Below, piece by piece: positions 28,305 through 38,000 of a DNA stretch of 64,000 nt. Each line of letters opens with the position of its first letter. Within the stretch, counting starts at the first letter, position 1. Source of the DNA: UBA1447 sp002329225 (GTDB lineage Bacteria > Bacillota > Clostridia > Oscillospirales > Acutalibacteraceae); assembly GCA_050946835.1 (NCBI GenBank), contig JBMNVN010000002.1, forward strand, positions 248,001 to 312,000, in the 5' to 3' direction. The notes under the pieces are model-generated. The model worked only from the letters and a program-made list of their open reading frames with translations, made no database searches and was not told where the DNA came from. The position numbers and the translations under genes are program-made.

Positions 28305-28901
28305 CTATTTTACCTGATTCGGAATTATTACACGACTTTCAGTAATTATCATGTCCACGCTTTTATCATATCTGCCCCTTGGTATCTCGGGGAAAATGCA
28401 CTCTTCATAACAAATACCTATGGTGCTTATGTTATTGTCGGATAAAAATCTGTCAAAATATCCTTTGCCGAAGCCAAGCCTGTAGCCTTGCAGGTCATAG
28501 GCCAAGCCGGGAACAACACAAAGTGAGGATTCAAATACGCTCAGTTTTTCGGTCAGATTAATATCGGGTTCAAGCACACCGAAAGCCCCCGGACCTGTTT
28601 GATTTATATTTTCAATAAGGTAATACTCAATATTTCTTGTTCCCTCAACACATCTGGGCAGAGCCACCCGTTTCCCCTTTTCGAGGGCATAATCAATAAT
28701 CTTCCGGGTGTCCACCTCAATATCAATTGAGGCGTAAATCAAAAGCGTTTCGCAATCCCTGAATTGCCAAAGGTTAATGAATCTGTTGAAGATTTTAATG
28801 TCTAAACGGCGCTTTGCATCTTCCGACAAACTTTCACGCCACCGTCTTGCTTCAGAGCGGATTTGATTTTTGATTACTCTAATATCGCTTCTTTTATTCA
28901 T
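28305..28901 (-). CDS. 5-formyltetrahydrofolate cyclo-ligase
   Basis: Converts 5-formyl-THF to 5,10-methenyl-THF with ATP, recycling folate. Motifs are GKRVALPRC (about 90-98), FGVLEPD, and the diagnostic GFGKGYFDRFL near 152-162. Length 198 is normal. It overlaps the end of the upstream DJ-1 gene by 8 nt and is followed closely by mltG, suggesting one transcript. Confidence 0.93.
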   Translation of the reverse strand: MNKRSDIRVIKNQIRSEARRWRESLSEDAKRRLDIKIFNRFINLWQFRDCETLLIYASIDIEVDTRKIIDYALEKGKRVALPRCVEGTRNIEYYLIENINQTGPGAFGVLEPDINLTEKLSVFESSLCVVPGLAYDLQGYRLGFGKGYFDRFLSDNNISTIGICYEECIFPEIPRGRYDKSVDMIITESRVIIPNQVK

Positions 28902-29439
28902 TACACATCAGGGTCTCTCTCAGTTCGGCGGTTGCCGCCTCACCGATAAAGTATTTTGCAATCTCCAAGGCAAAATCTATGGCTACGCCCATGCCTTTTG
29001 CAGTAATAACTTTACCGTCACGGCAAACATAATCTTCGGATATTTTTGCATTCTTTAAGTATTTTTCAAAGCCGGGGTAACAGACCGCATTACGTCCGTC
29101 AAGGATGCCCAACCTTGCAAGAACAATAGGCGCAGCACAGATTGCGCAGACCAATTTGCCGTATTCATAGGCATAGCGGACAAGACTTTCCACAGCCGGT
29201 GATTTATCAAGGTTGGTTGTACCGGGCATTCCGCCGGGGAGAATGACGGCTTCGATATCTTCGGAAGGTTTAAGCTGTGAAATCTCGGTATCGCACTCAA
29301 CTCTTATACCGTGAGCGCCTTTTACCCAAGGGCCGGTAACACCGACCATACTAACATTCAGGTTTGCCCTGCGAAGAATGTCAACAACGGCCAAAGCTTC
29401 AACTTCTTCAAAACCGTCGGCCAAAAAAATTAAAATCAT
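28894..29439 (-). CDS. DJ-1/PfpI family protein
   Basis: A 181-residue DJ-1-like protein of the class I glutamine amidotransferase-like fold, related to YajL/Hsp31-type glyoxalase or deglycase proteins. The N-terminal FLADGFEEVEALAVVDILRR carries the conserved acidic residue, and the nucleophile cysteine lies in VCAICAAPIVLA. The start at 29439 has GGAAGG upstream; an earlier codon at 29463 would overlap the GNAT gene. True substrate uncertain. Confidence 0.9.
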   Translation of the reverse strand: MILIFLADGFEEVEALAVVDILRRANLNVSMVGVTGPWVKGAHGIRVECDTEISQLKPSEDIEAVILPGGMPGTTNLDKSPAVESLVRYAYEYGKLVCAICAAPIVLARLGILDGRNAVCYPGFEKYLKNAKISEDYVCRDGKVITAKGMGVAIDFALEIAKYFIGEAATAELRETLMCNE

Positions 29440-29455
29440 TTTTTCCTTCCTTTCA

Positions 29456-30328
29456 CTACTCAAGGGTTATTCCAAAATAGGCATTCTTTATATCGGCAAG
29501 CAAAGCGCTTGAATTTTGCGTTAAGGGAAGGGCCATTGAATTGTCAATTACGGAAAACTTATCGGCTGACAGCGGAAAGTCAACAGGCAGACTGAACTCA
29601 AATTCATCCGCATTCAGTTTTGCCAAAAGTGAGGCGACACCGGAGAATTCGCCGGGCAAAACACAGCATTCGGTTATTCGGGCAACATTTTCCGTTATAT
29701 AGCCAAAAGCATAGCCTGTCAGTATCCCCTCTTCTTCCGCAAAAACGGCCAAGCCGTCAGCGATCTTTGTTTCAGCAAGTGAGTATTCAATAACGTCCGT
29801 TCCCCAGCGGAAATAATTTGTATTAGCAAGGGATAGCTCACGCAGTTTAATTACAGTTTGAATATCCGGCTCGGATGCGTGAGCCTCCTGTTTAGCCATG
29901 ATACGCAAATAGGGTTTTGGCAGTTTGATAACTTTTCGTTTAAACACCCTTTTAAAACCGAACTTGGCATAGAAGTTAAACAGAGGTTCGTTTGCAGGCG
30001 TTAAGCACAGAAAATCCATACCCGTGTCTTTTGCATATTCGGCGGTAAAGTCCATGAGCCGTGTCATAAGGCCCCTGTTTTGATGCTCTTGCGACGTGCA
30101 GGCGGCATAGAGATAATATGCATCAAAGCCGGTACCCTTTATGTCAAACTGTCCGTCAAGCAAAAACAACATTGAACAAAGCTCGGAGCCCTCTTTATAA
30201 ACAAGGCAATGCTCCTCAGCGGGGAAGCGCTCAAGAAAACGTTCAATATAGCTTTCACTGTCACCGAAGCTCTCTTTCCACAGGGAAATTATTTCATTTT
30301 TATCCGAAGTTTTCGCCTTGGAAATCAT
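29456..30328 (-). CDS. GNAT family N-acetyltransferase
   Basis: A 290-residue acetyl-CoA-dependent transferase. The N-terminal half (1-150) is a GNAT domain with the acetyl-CoA loop HQNRGLMTRLMDF around 78-90. The C-terminal half resembles the second, degenerate GNAT domain of Eis-like proteins (LTGYAFGYI). Acceptor unknown. It lies between the DUF2156 gene (2 nt gap) and the DJ-1 gene. Confidence 0.85.
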   Translation of the reverse strand: MISKAKTSDKNEIISLWKESFGDSESYIERFLERFPAEEHCLVYKEGSELCSMLFLLDGQFDIKGTGFDAYYLYAACTSQEHQNRGLMTRLMDFTAEYAKDTGMDFLCLTPANEPLFNFYAKFGFKRVFKRKVIKLPKPYLRIMAKQEAHASEPDIQTVIKLRELSLANTNYFRWGTDVIEYSLAETKIADGLAVFAEEEGILTGYAFGYITENVARITECCVLPGEFSGVASLLAKLNADEFEFSLPVDFPLSADKFSVIDNSMALPLTQNSSALLADIKNAYFGITLE

Positions 30329-30330
30329 GC

Positions 30331-31218
30331 TTAATCCCGCAACTCCAGTATATATTTTTCCAGCAGAATGGCCGGGTAGTAGGAAAGTTTTGCCTTTCTT
30401 AAACCTTCGGAGCCTGCGTCATCTTCCCGATTGATATATTTATAGCCGCTCAGGGCACGCTCCGCAAATTCACGGTTTATCATAGGGTAAGCCCCTCGGA
30501 TATTATAGACCGCCTTTTCAAAATGAATGCAAAACATTTCATCGCTCATTCTTTCGCCTATTGTAAAAGCAACGGGCTTGCCGTCTACGCGTAAAACAGC
30601 GCCTAAAAAATCAAGCTCAAAATAGTTGTCAAACCCTCTTTTTATGGCGGCCTGTTCCATAGCTATGGATTCCGGGTCTTTTTCTCTGTTTTCCTCTTCC
30701 CAAACATTATTCAGTTCAATGCATTCATTAAGATTATCTTCATTGATGAGTTCTAATGACCAGTTGTTATTATTCTTAAAGGCGGAGATGTGATTTCTTT
30801 TGCCGTGATACTTTCTGCCGCTCAAGTTTATCAGGTCTTCAGTATTGTATATATAGTCAAAGCTGTCCCGATAGGGGGTAAAAATAAATCTGCCGGGGAA
30901 CCTTTGCTCCATCATTTTTACGCATTCGGCACTCAGGCCCACCATTCTGAACGGGTGCCCGCATTGACGAGCGTCTTCAATCAAGTCAAAAATTACTTCC
31001 GTAACATCTCCATCACCGGCAGGACAGCAGTAAGAAGGTTTTTCGCCCTCACCTTTTGTTATTAAAAAGTTTTTATATTTGGCAATTTTTGTTTTAAAAA
31101 CGGGAGTCCACATAATAATATTCCCGAAGGAATATTCGCAACCCATGTAATTTGACTTTGAAAGGCATTCCGTAGCCCAATTTTTATCAGAAACATCCGG
31201 GTAATACAGGTCAAGCAT
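30331..31218 (-). CDS. DUF2156 (LPG-synthase C-terminal-like) acyltransferase
   Basis: A 295-residue soluble protein matching the DUF2156 fold, the tandem GNAT-like domain of aminoacyl-phosphatidylglycerol synthases but without their membrane part. Typical segments are NYMGCEYSFGNIIMWTP and LINLSGRKYHGKRNHISAFKN. The substrate is unknown; relatives are often annotated only as phosphatidylglycerol lysyltransferase domain proteins. It abuts tmk by one base and a GNAT gene on the other side. Confidence 0.83.
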   Translation of the reverse strand: MLDLYYPDVSDKNWATECLSKSNYMGCEYSFGNIIMWTPVFKTKIAKYKNFLITKGEGEKPSYCCPAGDGDVTEVIFDLIEDARQCGHPFRMVGLSAECVKMMEQRFPGRFIFTPYRDSFDYIYNTEDLINLSGRKYHGKRNHISAFKNNNNWSLELINEDNLNECIELNNVWEEENREKDPESIAMEQAAIKRGFDNYFELDFLGAVLRVDGKPVAFTIGERMSDEMFCIHFEKAVYNIRGAYPMINREFAERALSGYKYINREDDAGSEGLRKAKLSYYPAILLEKYILELRD

Positions 31219-31886
31219 TAAATAAGAGCCTCCATAACGGTTTTATATATTTTATCGGAGATTTCTTCAATAGGAAGAGGCGCTCCGTCTTTTGCGCAAG
31301 TTATTCTGTGCCACCCAAGTTTATCACAGGCATAGGCGGCAGCTTGTGAACATTTTTTTAAATATTCCGGATTTTTTTCGTGAATATCTTTTTTAACTTC
31401 ATCGCCCTCATACCTTTCGGTCATGAGTTTTTGTGAAACTTCCACCGGCATATCGAGGTAAACGACGACATCGGGCTTAGGAATCCCCAATTTGTTGTAT
31501 TCAAAATCTTCAAGCCAAGCAAAGTAATTGTCCCAATCCTCCTGAGGGAGTTTCATAGCCTGATGGTATGCGTTTGAGGTTGTGTAGCGATCTGCAAGAA
31601 TAATCTTACCGCCGCAATAATCCGTTTTCCAATAGCAATTATAACTTACAAACCTGTCTATTCCGAAAAAGGATGAAGCTGCATAAACGTTCACGTCTTC
31701 GGGGGAACTGCCGAAACGGCCGTTTAAGTACATCTTCACCATTTCGCTGGACGGATCTTCATAATTGGGCAGCTTAATTTGGCGAATGCTGTAGCCGTCT
31801 GCCTCAAGCCGTTGCATAAGGTTCGACATTTGAGTGGACTTACCGCTGCCGTCCAACCCCTCAATAACAATCAGTTTTCCGTTCAT
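31218..31886 (-). CDS. tmk: Thymidylate kinase
   Basis: Phosphorylates dTMP to dTDP. P-loop GLDGSGKST at 10-18, and the family DR(Y/H) motif appears as LADRYTTSNAYHQ near 97-109. At 222 residues it is slightly longer than the usual 205-215, with an extended middle (DWDNYFAWLEDFEYNKLGIP) typical of a clostridial subgroup. It ends at the start of the DUF2156 gene. Confidence 0.9.
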   Translation of the reverse strand: MNGKLIVIEGLDGSGKSTQMSNLMQRLEADGYSIRQIKLPNYEDPSSEMVKMYLNGRFGSSPEDVNVYAASSFFGIDRFVSYNCYWKTDYCGGKIILADRYTTSNAYHQAMKLPQEDWDNYFAWLEDFEYNKLGIPKPDVVVYLDMPVEVSQKLMTERYEGDEVKKDIHEKNPEYLKKCSQAAAYACDKLGWHRITCAKDGAPLPIEEISDKIYKTVMEALI

Positions 31887-31898
31887 ACCCGTCTCCGC

Positions 31899-32249
31899 TT
31901 ACAGTGTGAGTATTGTGGCGGTAAAGAGCAAATCACTGTCGGTTCCATTGTTTGCAATTGCGTGTTTTTGGCCGTTTCTGCAAACACAGGAGTCGCCTTG
32001 ATATAGTATACATTCCGTGCCGTTATCGTTGTATTTTGCCTCGCCTTTTATTATGTAAAAAATTTCTTCCTCATTTTCATGCACATGTTCGCCTATGGAA
32101 CAGCCGGGGCCCAAGGTTATAGTGGCGATAAGCCTTGCTTTGCCGTCGTATTCGCCGCTGTTTACTATATCCGTTACAACTGCCTGTCCGTCGCCGCCTC
32201 TCATGCGCTCCTTTACGGTTGATATCATTTCATCGGCTCTTTTAATCAT
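31899..32249 (-). CDS. Small cupin-domain protein
   Basis: A 116-residue single-domain cupin. The metal-site motif G(X)5HXH(X)3-4E is present as CSIGEHVHENEEEIFYI, and the second motif lies in GDSCVCRNGQKHAI. The start at 32249 has GGAGG six bases upstream. Function cannot be assigned; small cupins bind sugars, amino acids or metals. It lies between radC and tmk on one strand. Confidence 0.82.
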   Translation of the reverse strand: MIKRADEMISTVKERMRGGDGQAVVTDIVNSGEYDGKARLIATITLGPGCSIGEHVHENEEEIFYIIKGEAKYNDNGTECILYQGDSCVCRNGQKHAIANNGTDSDLLFTATILTL

Positions 32250-32281
32250 TATGTACCTCCGCATCAAATAAAAAATGTTAG

Positions 32282-32971
32282 TTAAAATAAATTGTGTTCA
32301 CGCATACTGAAGTATTTCCCGTCAGCTATTATAAAATGGTCGTTAACGTCGATATTTATTGTTCCGAGAGCGTTTTGAATGGACTTTGTCATTTCAACAT
32401 CCGCTTTAGACGGCTTTAAGCTTCCGCCCGGGTGGTTATGGGCAAGAATAACACTGTGAGCCTTATGGCGGAGTGCCAGCTCCACAACTGTCCTGATGTT
32501 TATCCAAACCTCATCAAGACTCCCCTTTTGAACAAGAACGGCTTTGGGATTGCTCTTTTGTGAATTGAGGCAGAACATATAAAAATGTTCGCAGCTGACC
32601 ATTTTAAAGTGCTCGGAATTCGCAATGTACTTTCCCGCACTTGTGGATGAGTCCAGCTTTATCTGCGAGACCTCATCATTCGACTCACTTGAATATCTTC
32701 TGGAAATCTCATAAACCAGCCTGATAAGTACGGCTGTACGCTCGGTTACGCCGCAGGCGTTGACAATGTCCATAGGGTGGGCTCTGTAGAGATCATGGGC
32801 GGTTGACATGGTGTTAATCATTCTATGTGCCATTTTGTTGGTATCTTTCTGCGCAATGGCATAAAAAAGAAGAAGTTCCAGCAGTTCATGCTCTTCTAAG
32901 GATGACGGGTCATCTATAAACTTTTGGCGTAAGCGGCCACGATGGCCCTCATGGAGTTTATTTTCGGCCAT
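32282..32971 (-). CDS. radC: RadC/YsxA-like JAB domain DNA repair protein
   Basis: A 229-residue RadC family protein. An N-terminal helix-hairpin-helix region (about 10-90, DPSSLEEHELLELLLFYA) precedes the JAB/MPN-like domain with the metal motif HSVILAHNHPGGSLKPSKAD. The HxHx(n)SxxD residues are intact. Despite the name, a repair role is not established. It is the first gene of a minus-strand run and has its own extended -10 promoter. Confidence 0.92.
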   Translation of the reverse strand: MAENKLHEGHRGRLRQKFIDDPSSLEEHELLELLLFYAIAQKDTNKMAHRMINTMSTAHDLYRAHPMDIVNACGVTERTAVLIRLVYEISRRYSSESNDEVSQIKLDSSTSAGKYIANSEHFKMVSCEHFYMFCLNSQKSNPKAVLVQKGSLDEVWINIRTVVELALRHKAHSVILAHNHPGGSLKPSKADVEMTKSIQNALGTINIDVNDHFIIADGKYFSMREHNLF

Positions 32972-33003
32972 TACACAAACCTCGGCAGATAATGTTCCCG
33001 AAT

Positions 33004-33012
33004 ATTATAACA
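33004..33012 (-). promoter_or_regulatory. Extended -10 promoter of the radC run
   Basis: On the minus strand TGTTATAAT is a perfect -10 (33004-33009) with the TG extension (33011-33012), 32 nt before the radC start. The corresponding -35 (CTTCCA) is weak, as is common with extended -10 promoters. It is divergent from the lipoprotein promoter about 80 bp away. Confidence 0.6.
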
Positions 33013-33091
33013 TATAAATTGCCTAATGGAAGACACTGATTTTCAGCAAAAGATAACCTTTTTAAATGGGCTGTTATAAGGATAAGGCATA

Positions 33092-33120
33092 TTGAATACT
33101 CCCCTGCTAAGATGTATAAT
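33092..33120 (+). promoter_or_regulatory. Sigma-A promoter of the lipoprotein gene
   Basis: TTGAAT (33092-33097), 17 bp, then a perfect TATAAT (33115-33120), placed 42 nt before the ATG of the lipoprotein gene. It is the first plus-strand signal of the island that also holds murC and the beta-galactosidase. Confidence 0.75.
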
Positions 33121-33162
33121 AACTTCCGAAAACAATAAAATGTTTGAGGCGGTGAGTAAATA

Positions 33163-33576
33163 ATGCGGAAGTTGCTCATTCTATTATTTATTTCGTTATT
33201 TTTATCTTTTACTTTTACTGCATGCAAGAGTAATAAACACATTTTAACAGACAATGATATTGCACAATCACTTAAGGACAGCAATATAACATGTAGAATT
33301 GCGGAATTTCCACAACCAAGAAGTGAGCATTTCCACTTTAAGGATGCATTATATGTAGTAAGCTTGTTATACATTGGTGAAGAGGAAGTTTTTATCTTTA
33401 CCTATGATGATGCGGATATAGTAAAAGAAATATTATCGGAAGATTACTCCGAAAAAGAAGCCGGGACAATATTTTATACAGAGAATATAATTCTTTTATA
33501 TCGAGGCAATGATACGGATGTTTTAAGTATCCTGACGAAAAATTTTAATATGGTTAAAAGTATTGAGGACGAATAA
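33163..33576 (+). CDS. Small putative lipoprotein of unknown function
   Basis: A 137-residue protein that I do not recognise. It starts MRKLLILLFISLFLSF and has a lipobox FTAC with Cys21, so a lipid-anchored, surface-exposed protein of about 117 mature residues is expected. The mature part is polar, with many Asp and Glu, and shows no metal or catalytic motif. It has its own promoter and a GGCGGTGAG ribosome site. It precedes murC by 74 nt; a functional link is not evident. Confidence 0.75.
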   Translation: MRKLLILLFISLFLSFTFTACKSNKHILTDNDIAQSLKDSNITCRIAEFPQPRSEHFHFKDALYVVSLLYIGEEEVFIFTYDDADIVKEILSEDYSEKEAGTIFYTENIILLYRGNDTDVLSILTKNFNMVKSIEDE

Positions 33577-33616
33577 ACCGCTGCGTAGCCGAAGATATTT
33601 ATTTTTATTTTAACAA

Positions 33617-33622
33617 TATAAT
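33617..33622 (+). promoter_or_regulatory. Possible -10 element upstream of murC
   Basis: A perfect TATAAT lies 28 nt before the GTG start of murC in an AT-rich gap. No good -35 is found at 17 bp (GATATT), so this is a weak call; murC may instead be read through from the lipoprotein promoter. Confidence 0.3.
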
Positions 33623-33650
33623 ACTTTAAATCAGACATTGGAGTGGTATT

Positions 33651-35036
33651 GTGTCGGAAGTCAATTCTCTGCTTGAAAAAGTTAAACACATTCATTTTAT
33701 CGGAATCGGCGGTTCCGGCATGTTCCCTCTTGCTGAAATATTGCATGCCCAAGGGTATATTATTTCCGGTTCCGACATTAACGAAGGCGAAACGCTCGGC
33801 AGAGCACGGGCGTTGGGCATAAATGTAATACTCGGCCAAAAGCCGGAAAACATTATCGGTGCTGAAATGATAGTTTTCACCGCTGCCCTCCTCAGCGACA
33901 ATGTTGAACTGAAAGCGGCTCTGGAATCAGGAATACCTACACTTGAAAGAGCAAAACTATTCGGAGCCATTACGCAACGGTATTCAAACTGTATCGGAGT
34001 CAGCGGAACCCACGGTAAAACCACCGTTACCGCAATGCTCACACAGATAATGCTTGAAGCGGACTTTTCCCCCACTGCCGTAATCGGAGGAAAACTTCCC
34101 TTAACCGGAACCAACGGATTGGTCGGTAACAGCGAGCATATGATTTGTGAAGCCTGTGAATTCGCCGACACATTTTTAGAATTGTCGCCTGATACGGCAA
34201 TCATTTTAAATATTGACGCCGATCACCTTGATTATTTTAAGACGGTTGAAAACCTGATAGCCTCTTTCACAAAATTTGCACAAAAGGCTACCCGTCTTGT
34301 GATTTATAACGGCGATGATGAAAAAACATTGAAGGCGATTAGCCCTCTTAAGAATAAAAATCTGATTACTTTCGGAACAAAAGACGGCAATAACTATATA
34401 GCGAAAGAAATAACGTTAAAAAATTCTTATGCAAGTTTTGACATAATCCGGCACGGTAATTTCTTAGGTCGGTTACAGCTTGCCGTCCCGGGGCGGCATA
34501 ATGTTCTTAACGCCCTTGCCGCAGTAGCCGCCGCCATGGAGTCGGGCGTGAATTTTGAAAGTTGTAAATCCGCCATTGAAAATTTCAGAGGGGCGGGAAG
34601 AAGATTTGAGTTTTTGGGCACATACAACGGCATTACAATAGCCGATGACTATGCCCATCATCCCGAAGAAATTAAGGTAACTCTGGAAGCCGCTAAAGAA
34701 ATGGGCTATAAAAAGGTTTGGGCGGTTTTTCAGCCCTTTACTTTTTCACGTACCTCCATGCTTCTGAAAGAGTTTGCCGACTCGCTAAGCATTGCGGACA
34801 GGGTTGTAATGACCGAAGTGATGGGGGCGCGTGAGGTCAACACTTACCATATTTACACTTATCACCTTGCTGAAAAAATTCCCGGCAGTGTTTGGTTTAA
34901 AACATTTGAAGAGGTTGCTTCATACGTTGTTGAAAACGCAATAAGCGGAGATCTTGTTATAACGCTGGGCTGCGGAGACATTTACAAAGCGGCTAAGATT
35001 ATGGTTAATTTGTTAAAAGACCGACAGGAGAAATGA
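33651..35036 (+). CDS. murC: UDP-N-acetylmuramate--L-alanine ligase
   Basis: Adds L-alanine to UDP-MurNAc in peptidoglycan synthesis. The N-terminal domain holds HFIGIGGSGMFPLAEIL, the ATP loop GVSGTHGKTTVTAML lies near 115-130, and ADDYAHHPEEI marks the C-terminal domain. 461 residues, full length. The start is GTG at 33651 with TTGGAG upstream. It is one of only three genes on the plus strand and is followed 32 nt later by a beta-galactosidase, not by other wall genes. Confidence 0.96.
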   Translation: MSEVNSLLEKVKHIHFIGIGGSGMFPLAEILHAQGYIISGSDINEGETLGRARALGINVILGQKPENIIGAEMIVFTAALLSDNVELKAALESGIPTLERAKLFGAITQRYSNCIGVSGTHGKTTVTAMLTQIMLEADFSPTAVIGGKLPLTGTNGLVGNSEHMICEACEFADTFLELSPDTAIILNIDADHLDYFKTVENLIASFTKFAQKATRLVIYNGDDEKTLKAISPLKNKNLITFGTKDGNNYIAKEITLKNSYASFDIIRHGNFLGRLQLAVPGRHNVLNALAAVAAAMESGVNFESCKSAIENFRGAGRRFEFLGTYNGITIADDYAHHPEEIKVTLEAAKEMGYKKVWAVFQPFTFSRTSMLLKEFADSLSIADRVVMTEVMGAREVNTYHIYTYHLAEKIPGSVWFKTFEEVASYVVENAISGDLVITLGCGDIYKAAKIMVNLLKDRQEK

Positions 35037-35068
35037 TCGGTTAAAAATATTAGGCTTGGAGGATAATC

Positions 35069-38000
35069 ATGAGGTACAGAATTGACCGCCAAAATCATCT
35101 GGATTTCGACGTGTTTGAAATCAACAAACGACCGGGAAGAGCGTATTTTATTCCGTATTCCGAGAAAGAAACGCTGGTGACCACTCCCCTGTCTTTGGAA
35201 CGCTACTCGTCCGATCTTGTAAGGGTTTTGTCGGGAGAATGGGATTTTAAGTATTACCGTAAAAAGTCGCTTATTCCTGAGGTTTTTGATACCGACACTC
35301 TGAAGTTTGACAAAATCAATGTGCCCTCAACATGGCAAAGAGTCGGGTATGAACCTCCCGTCTACCTTAATACCCGCTATGAGTTTGAAACAAGACCTCC
35401 AAAACTGCCGGATGAGTTTTCCGCCGGTGTATACCGTAAATTTTTCACAGTGGATGATGTTGAAAAAAAATATATCCTTTCATTTTTAGGTGTAATTCCC
35501 TGCATTGACCTTTATATAAACGGCGAATTTGCCGGTTACAGCGAGGGCGCCCATAACACAGCCGAGTTCGATATTTCCTCCTATTTAAAGTCGGGTGAAA
35601 ATGAGCTTGTGGCAGTGGTGCATAAATGGTGTACGGGCACTTACTTGGAATGTCAGGATATGTTCAGGGAAAACGGTATATTCAGGGACGTACTCCTTTA
35701 TCAGTTGCCTCACGTTCATATTAACGACTTCCGGCTAAAAACCGAAAAGACTAAAAACGGCTGGTCTTTGGATGTTCTGATTGAACTTGAAGGCAAGCTC
35801 GGCTTGAATGAGTACGAGTTGGCCCTTTCACTTGTTGACCGTCATACAGGGAAGGAAATCGCCGGTCAAACCCTTCCGGCCGCCAACACTACCGCTACAG
35901 TTTTACAAAGCCTGAATGTAAGTGAATGGAGTGCGGAAATACCCGTCGTTTATGATTTTTTCATTACCCTGCTCCATAACGGAAATGAAGTCGAAACCCT
36001 GAGAAATATTACCGGTTTTAAGCAAATTAAAATTATTAAGGATGTTTTCACCTTTAACGATACAAAAATTAAAGTTAAAGGCGTTAACCACCACGATACG
36101 CACCCCGTAACCGGTTATGTTATGAGTTTTGCCGACCTTGAAAAAGACATTAAACTTATGAAGTCTTTGAATGTGAACGGGGTAAGGACTTCACACTATC
36201 CTCCGGACCCTCATCTTTTAGTGCTCTGTGATATTTACGGTTTATATGTAATAGATGAAGCGGATATTGAGACCCACGGTTGCGGTAGCCCTCCCCATTT
36301 TAGAATTAATCTTATCAGCAACAACGCTAAATGGATTCCGCGTTATGTTGACCGAGTAAGCCGAATGTACTACAGGGACAGAAATCACCCGAGTATTTTA
36401 ATGTGGTCCCTGGGTAATGAAGCGGGCGGGCACAAATGCCAGGATGCCTGCTATGAGTTTTTAAACGAATTCTGCCCCGAGATCCCTGTACACTATGAGG
36501 GTGTAATTCACACCCGCCGCCACTCTTACGATGTTGTGAGCGAAATGTATACAAGTACCGATGATATGATTAAAATTCTCAACGGTACAAGGGGCAGAAA
36601 GTATAAGAATAAACCCTTTTACCTTTGCGAGTATTGTCACGCTATGGGCGTAGGCCCCGGTGCTCTTGAAGAGTATTGGGATATTATGTATTCATCGGAT
36701 ATATTTATGGGAGGTTGCATATGGGAGTGGGCCGACCACGCCGTTTACCACAAGAACGGACCTTTGAAATACACCTACGGCGGCGACCACGGCGAAAGAA
36801 AGCATGACGGCAACTTCTGCGTAGACGGCCTTGTTTATCCGGACAGGACTTTACATACCGGCGCGAAGGCCATGAAAGCCGTTTACAGACCTGTCAGAGC
36901 ATCAAAAAATGAAGACGGAAGTTTTACCTTTAAAAACACCAACTCTTTTAAAAACGCTGACTATATCTCAGTTAATTGGGAACTGCTGACTGACGGAGTT
37001 AGTGTGCAGTCCGGAAGTTTCGGTTTGGATATTGAGCCGCTGGAGAGTCAGATAGTAAAACTTGACATAAATGATGATTTTGCGGACAACACCGACTTGC
37101 ATATCAACTTCAGCTACTTTGACAAAGACGGCAATAACCTTGCCATTGAGCAGTTAGCGCTTAATGAAAGCAAAACAACAGTTATCGAGACTGCGGATAG
37201 CGGCGAAATTGCAGTTGTTGAGTCATCCGAAAATCTTACAGTACGATTTTCCGACGGAAAAATTGTTTTCAACATGGCTACCGGTATGTTTGAACGGTAT
37301 TTGTTCCAAGGGCGTGATTTGATTTCACAGTCCCCTGCTGATTGCAAAGGTCCCGTTCCGAATATTTTCAGGGCCTTACTTGATAACGATGCGCGCATGA
37401 GAGACAAGTGGTTGAAGGCAGGTTATGACGATATTTCCGCCGATTGTTTCTCTTTTATCTACACATCGGAAGACAAAAATGTTTGCGTAGAAGCCGAGTT
37501 TAACCTTATGCACAAGAGAAAGGTTCTTTACAAAACAAGGCTCGTTTATAATATTTATTCTTCCGGTCTTATTAAAGTAACTGCCGAATTATCCCCCGTA
37601 AACGCTAATAGGTTCCCAACGGATATTCCCCGGTTCGGCGTAATGATTGAAATGCCGAGAGAGTTTGAAAACGCCGAATACTTTGCTTTTGGCCCTTATG
37701 AAAACCTCAACGATTTTAAGGCTCATACGACCCTCGGTATATATGAAAGCCGTATAAGAGATTTTCACGAGCCATATGTTAAACCTCAGGATAACGGCAA
37801 CCGTTCATTTACCAGATGGCTTAAAGTCACCGATAACGACGGCCATGGGCTGATGTTCCTGCGTGACAAAGAGTTCTTCAGTTTCAGTGCTCATCACTAC
37901 ACGCAAAAGCTGTTGCAGGGAGCAAAACACCAGGAAGACCTTACCGACCAAAATATAACCGCGATAAGCATTGACGGTTTTATGCGCGGAACGGGAACGT

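Noticed and set aside
33474..33839. A 121-codon minus-strand frame across the lipoprotein-murC junction
   Set aside because: It lies antisense to the start of murC and the end of the lipoprotein gene; no coding features.
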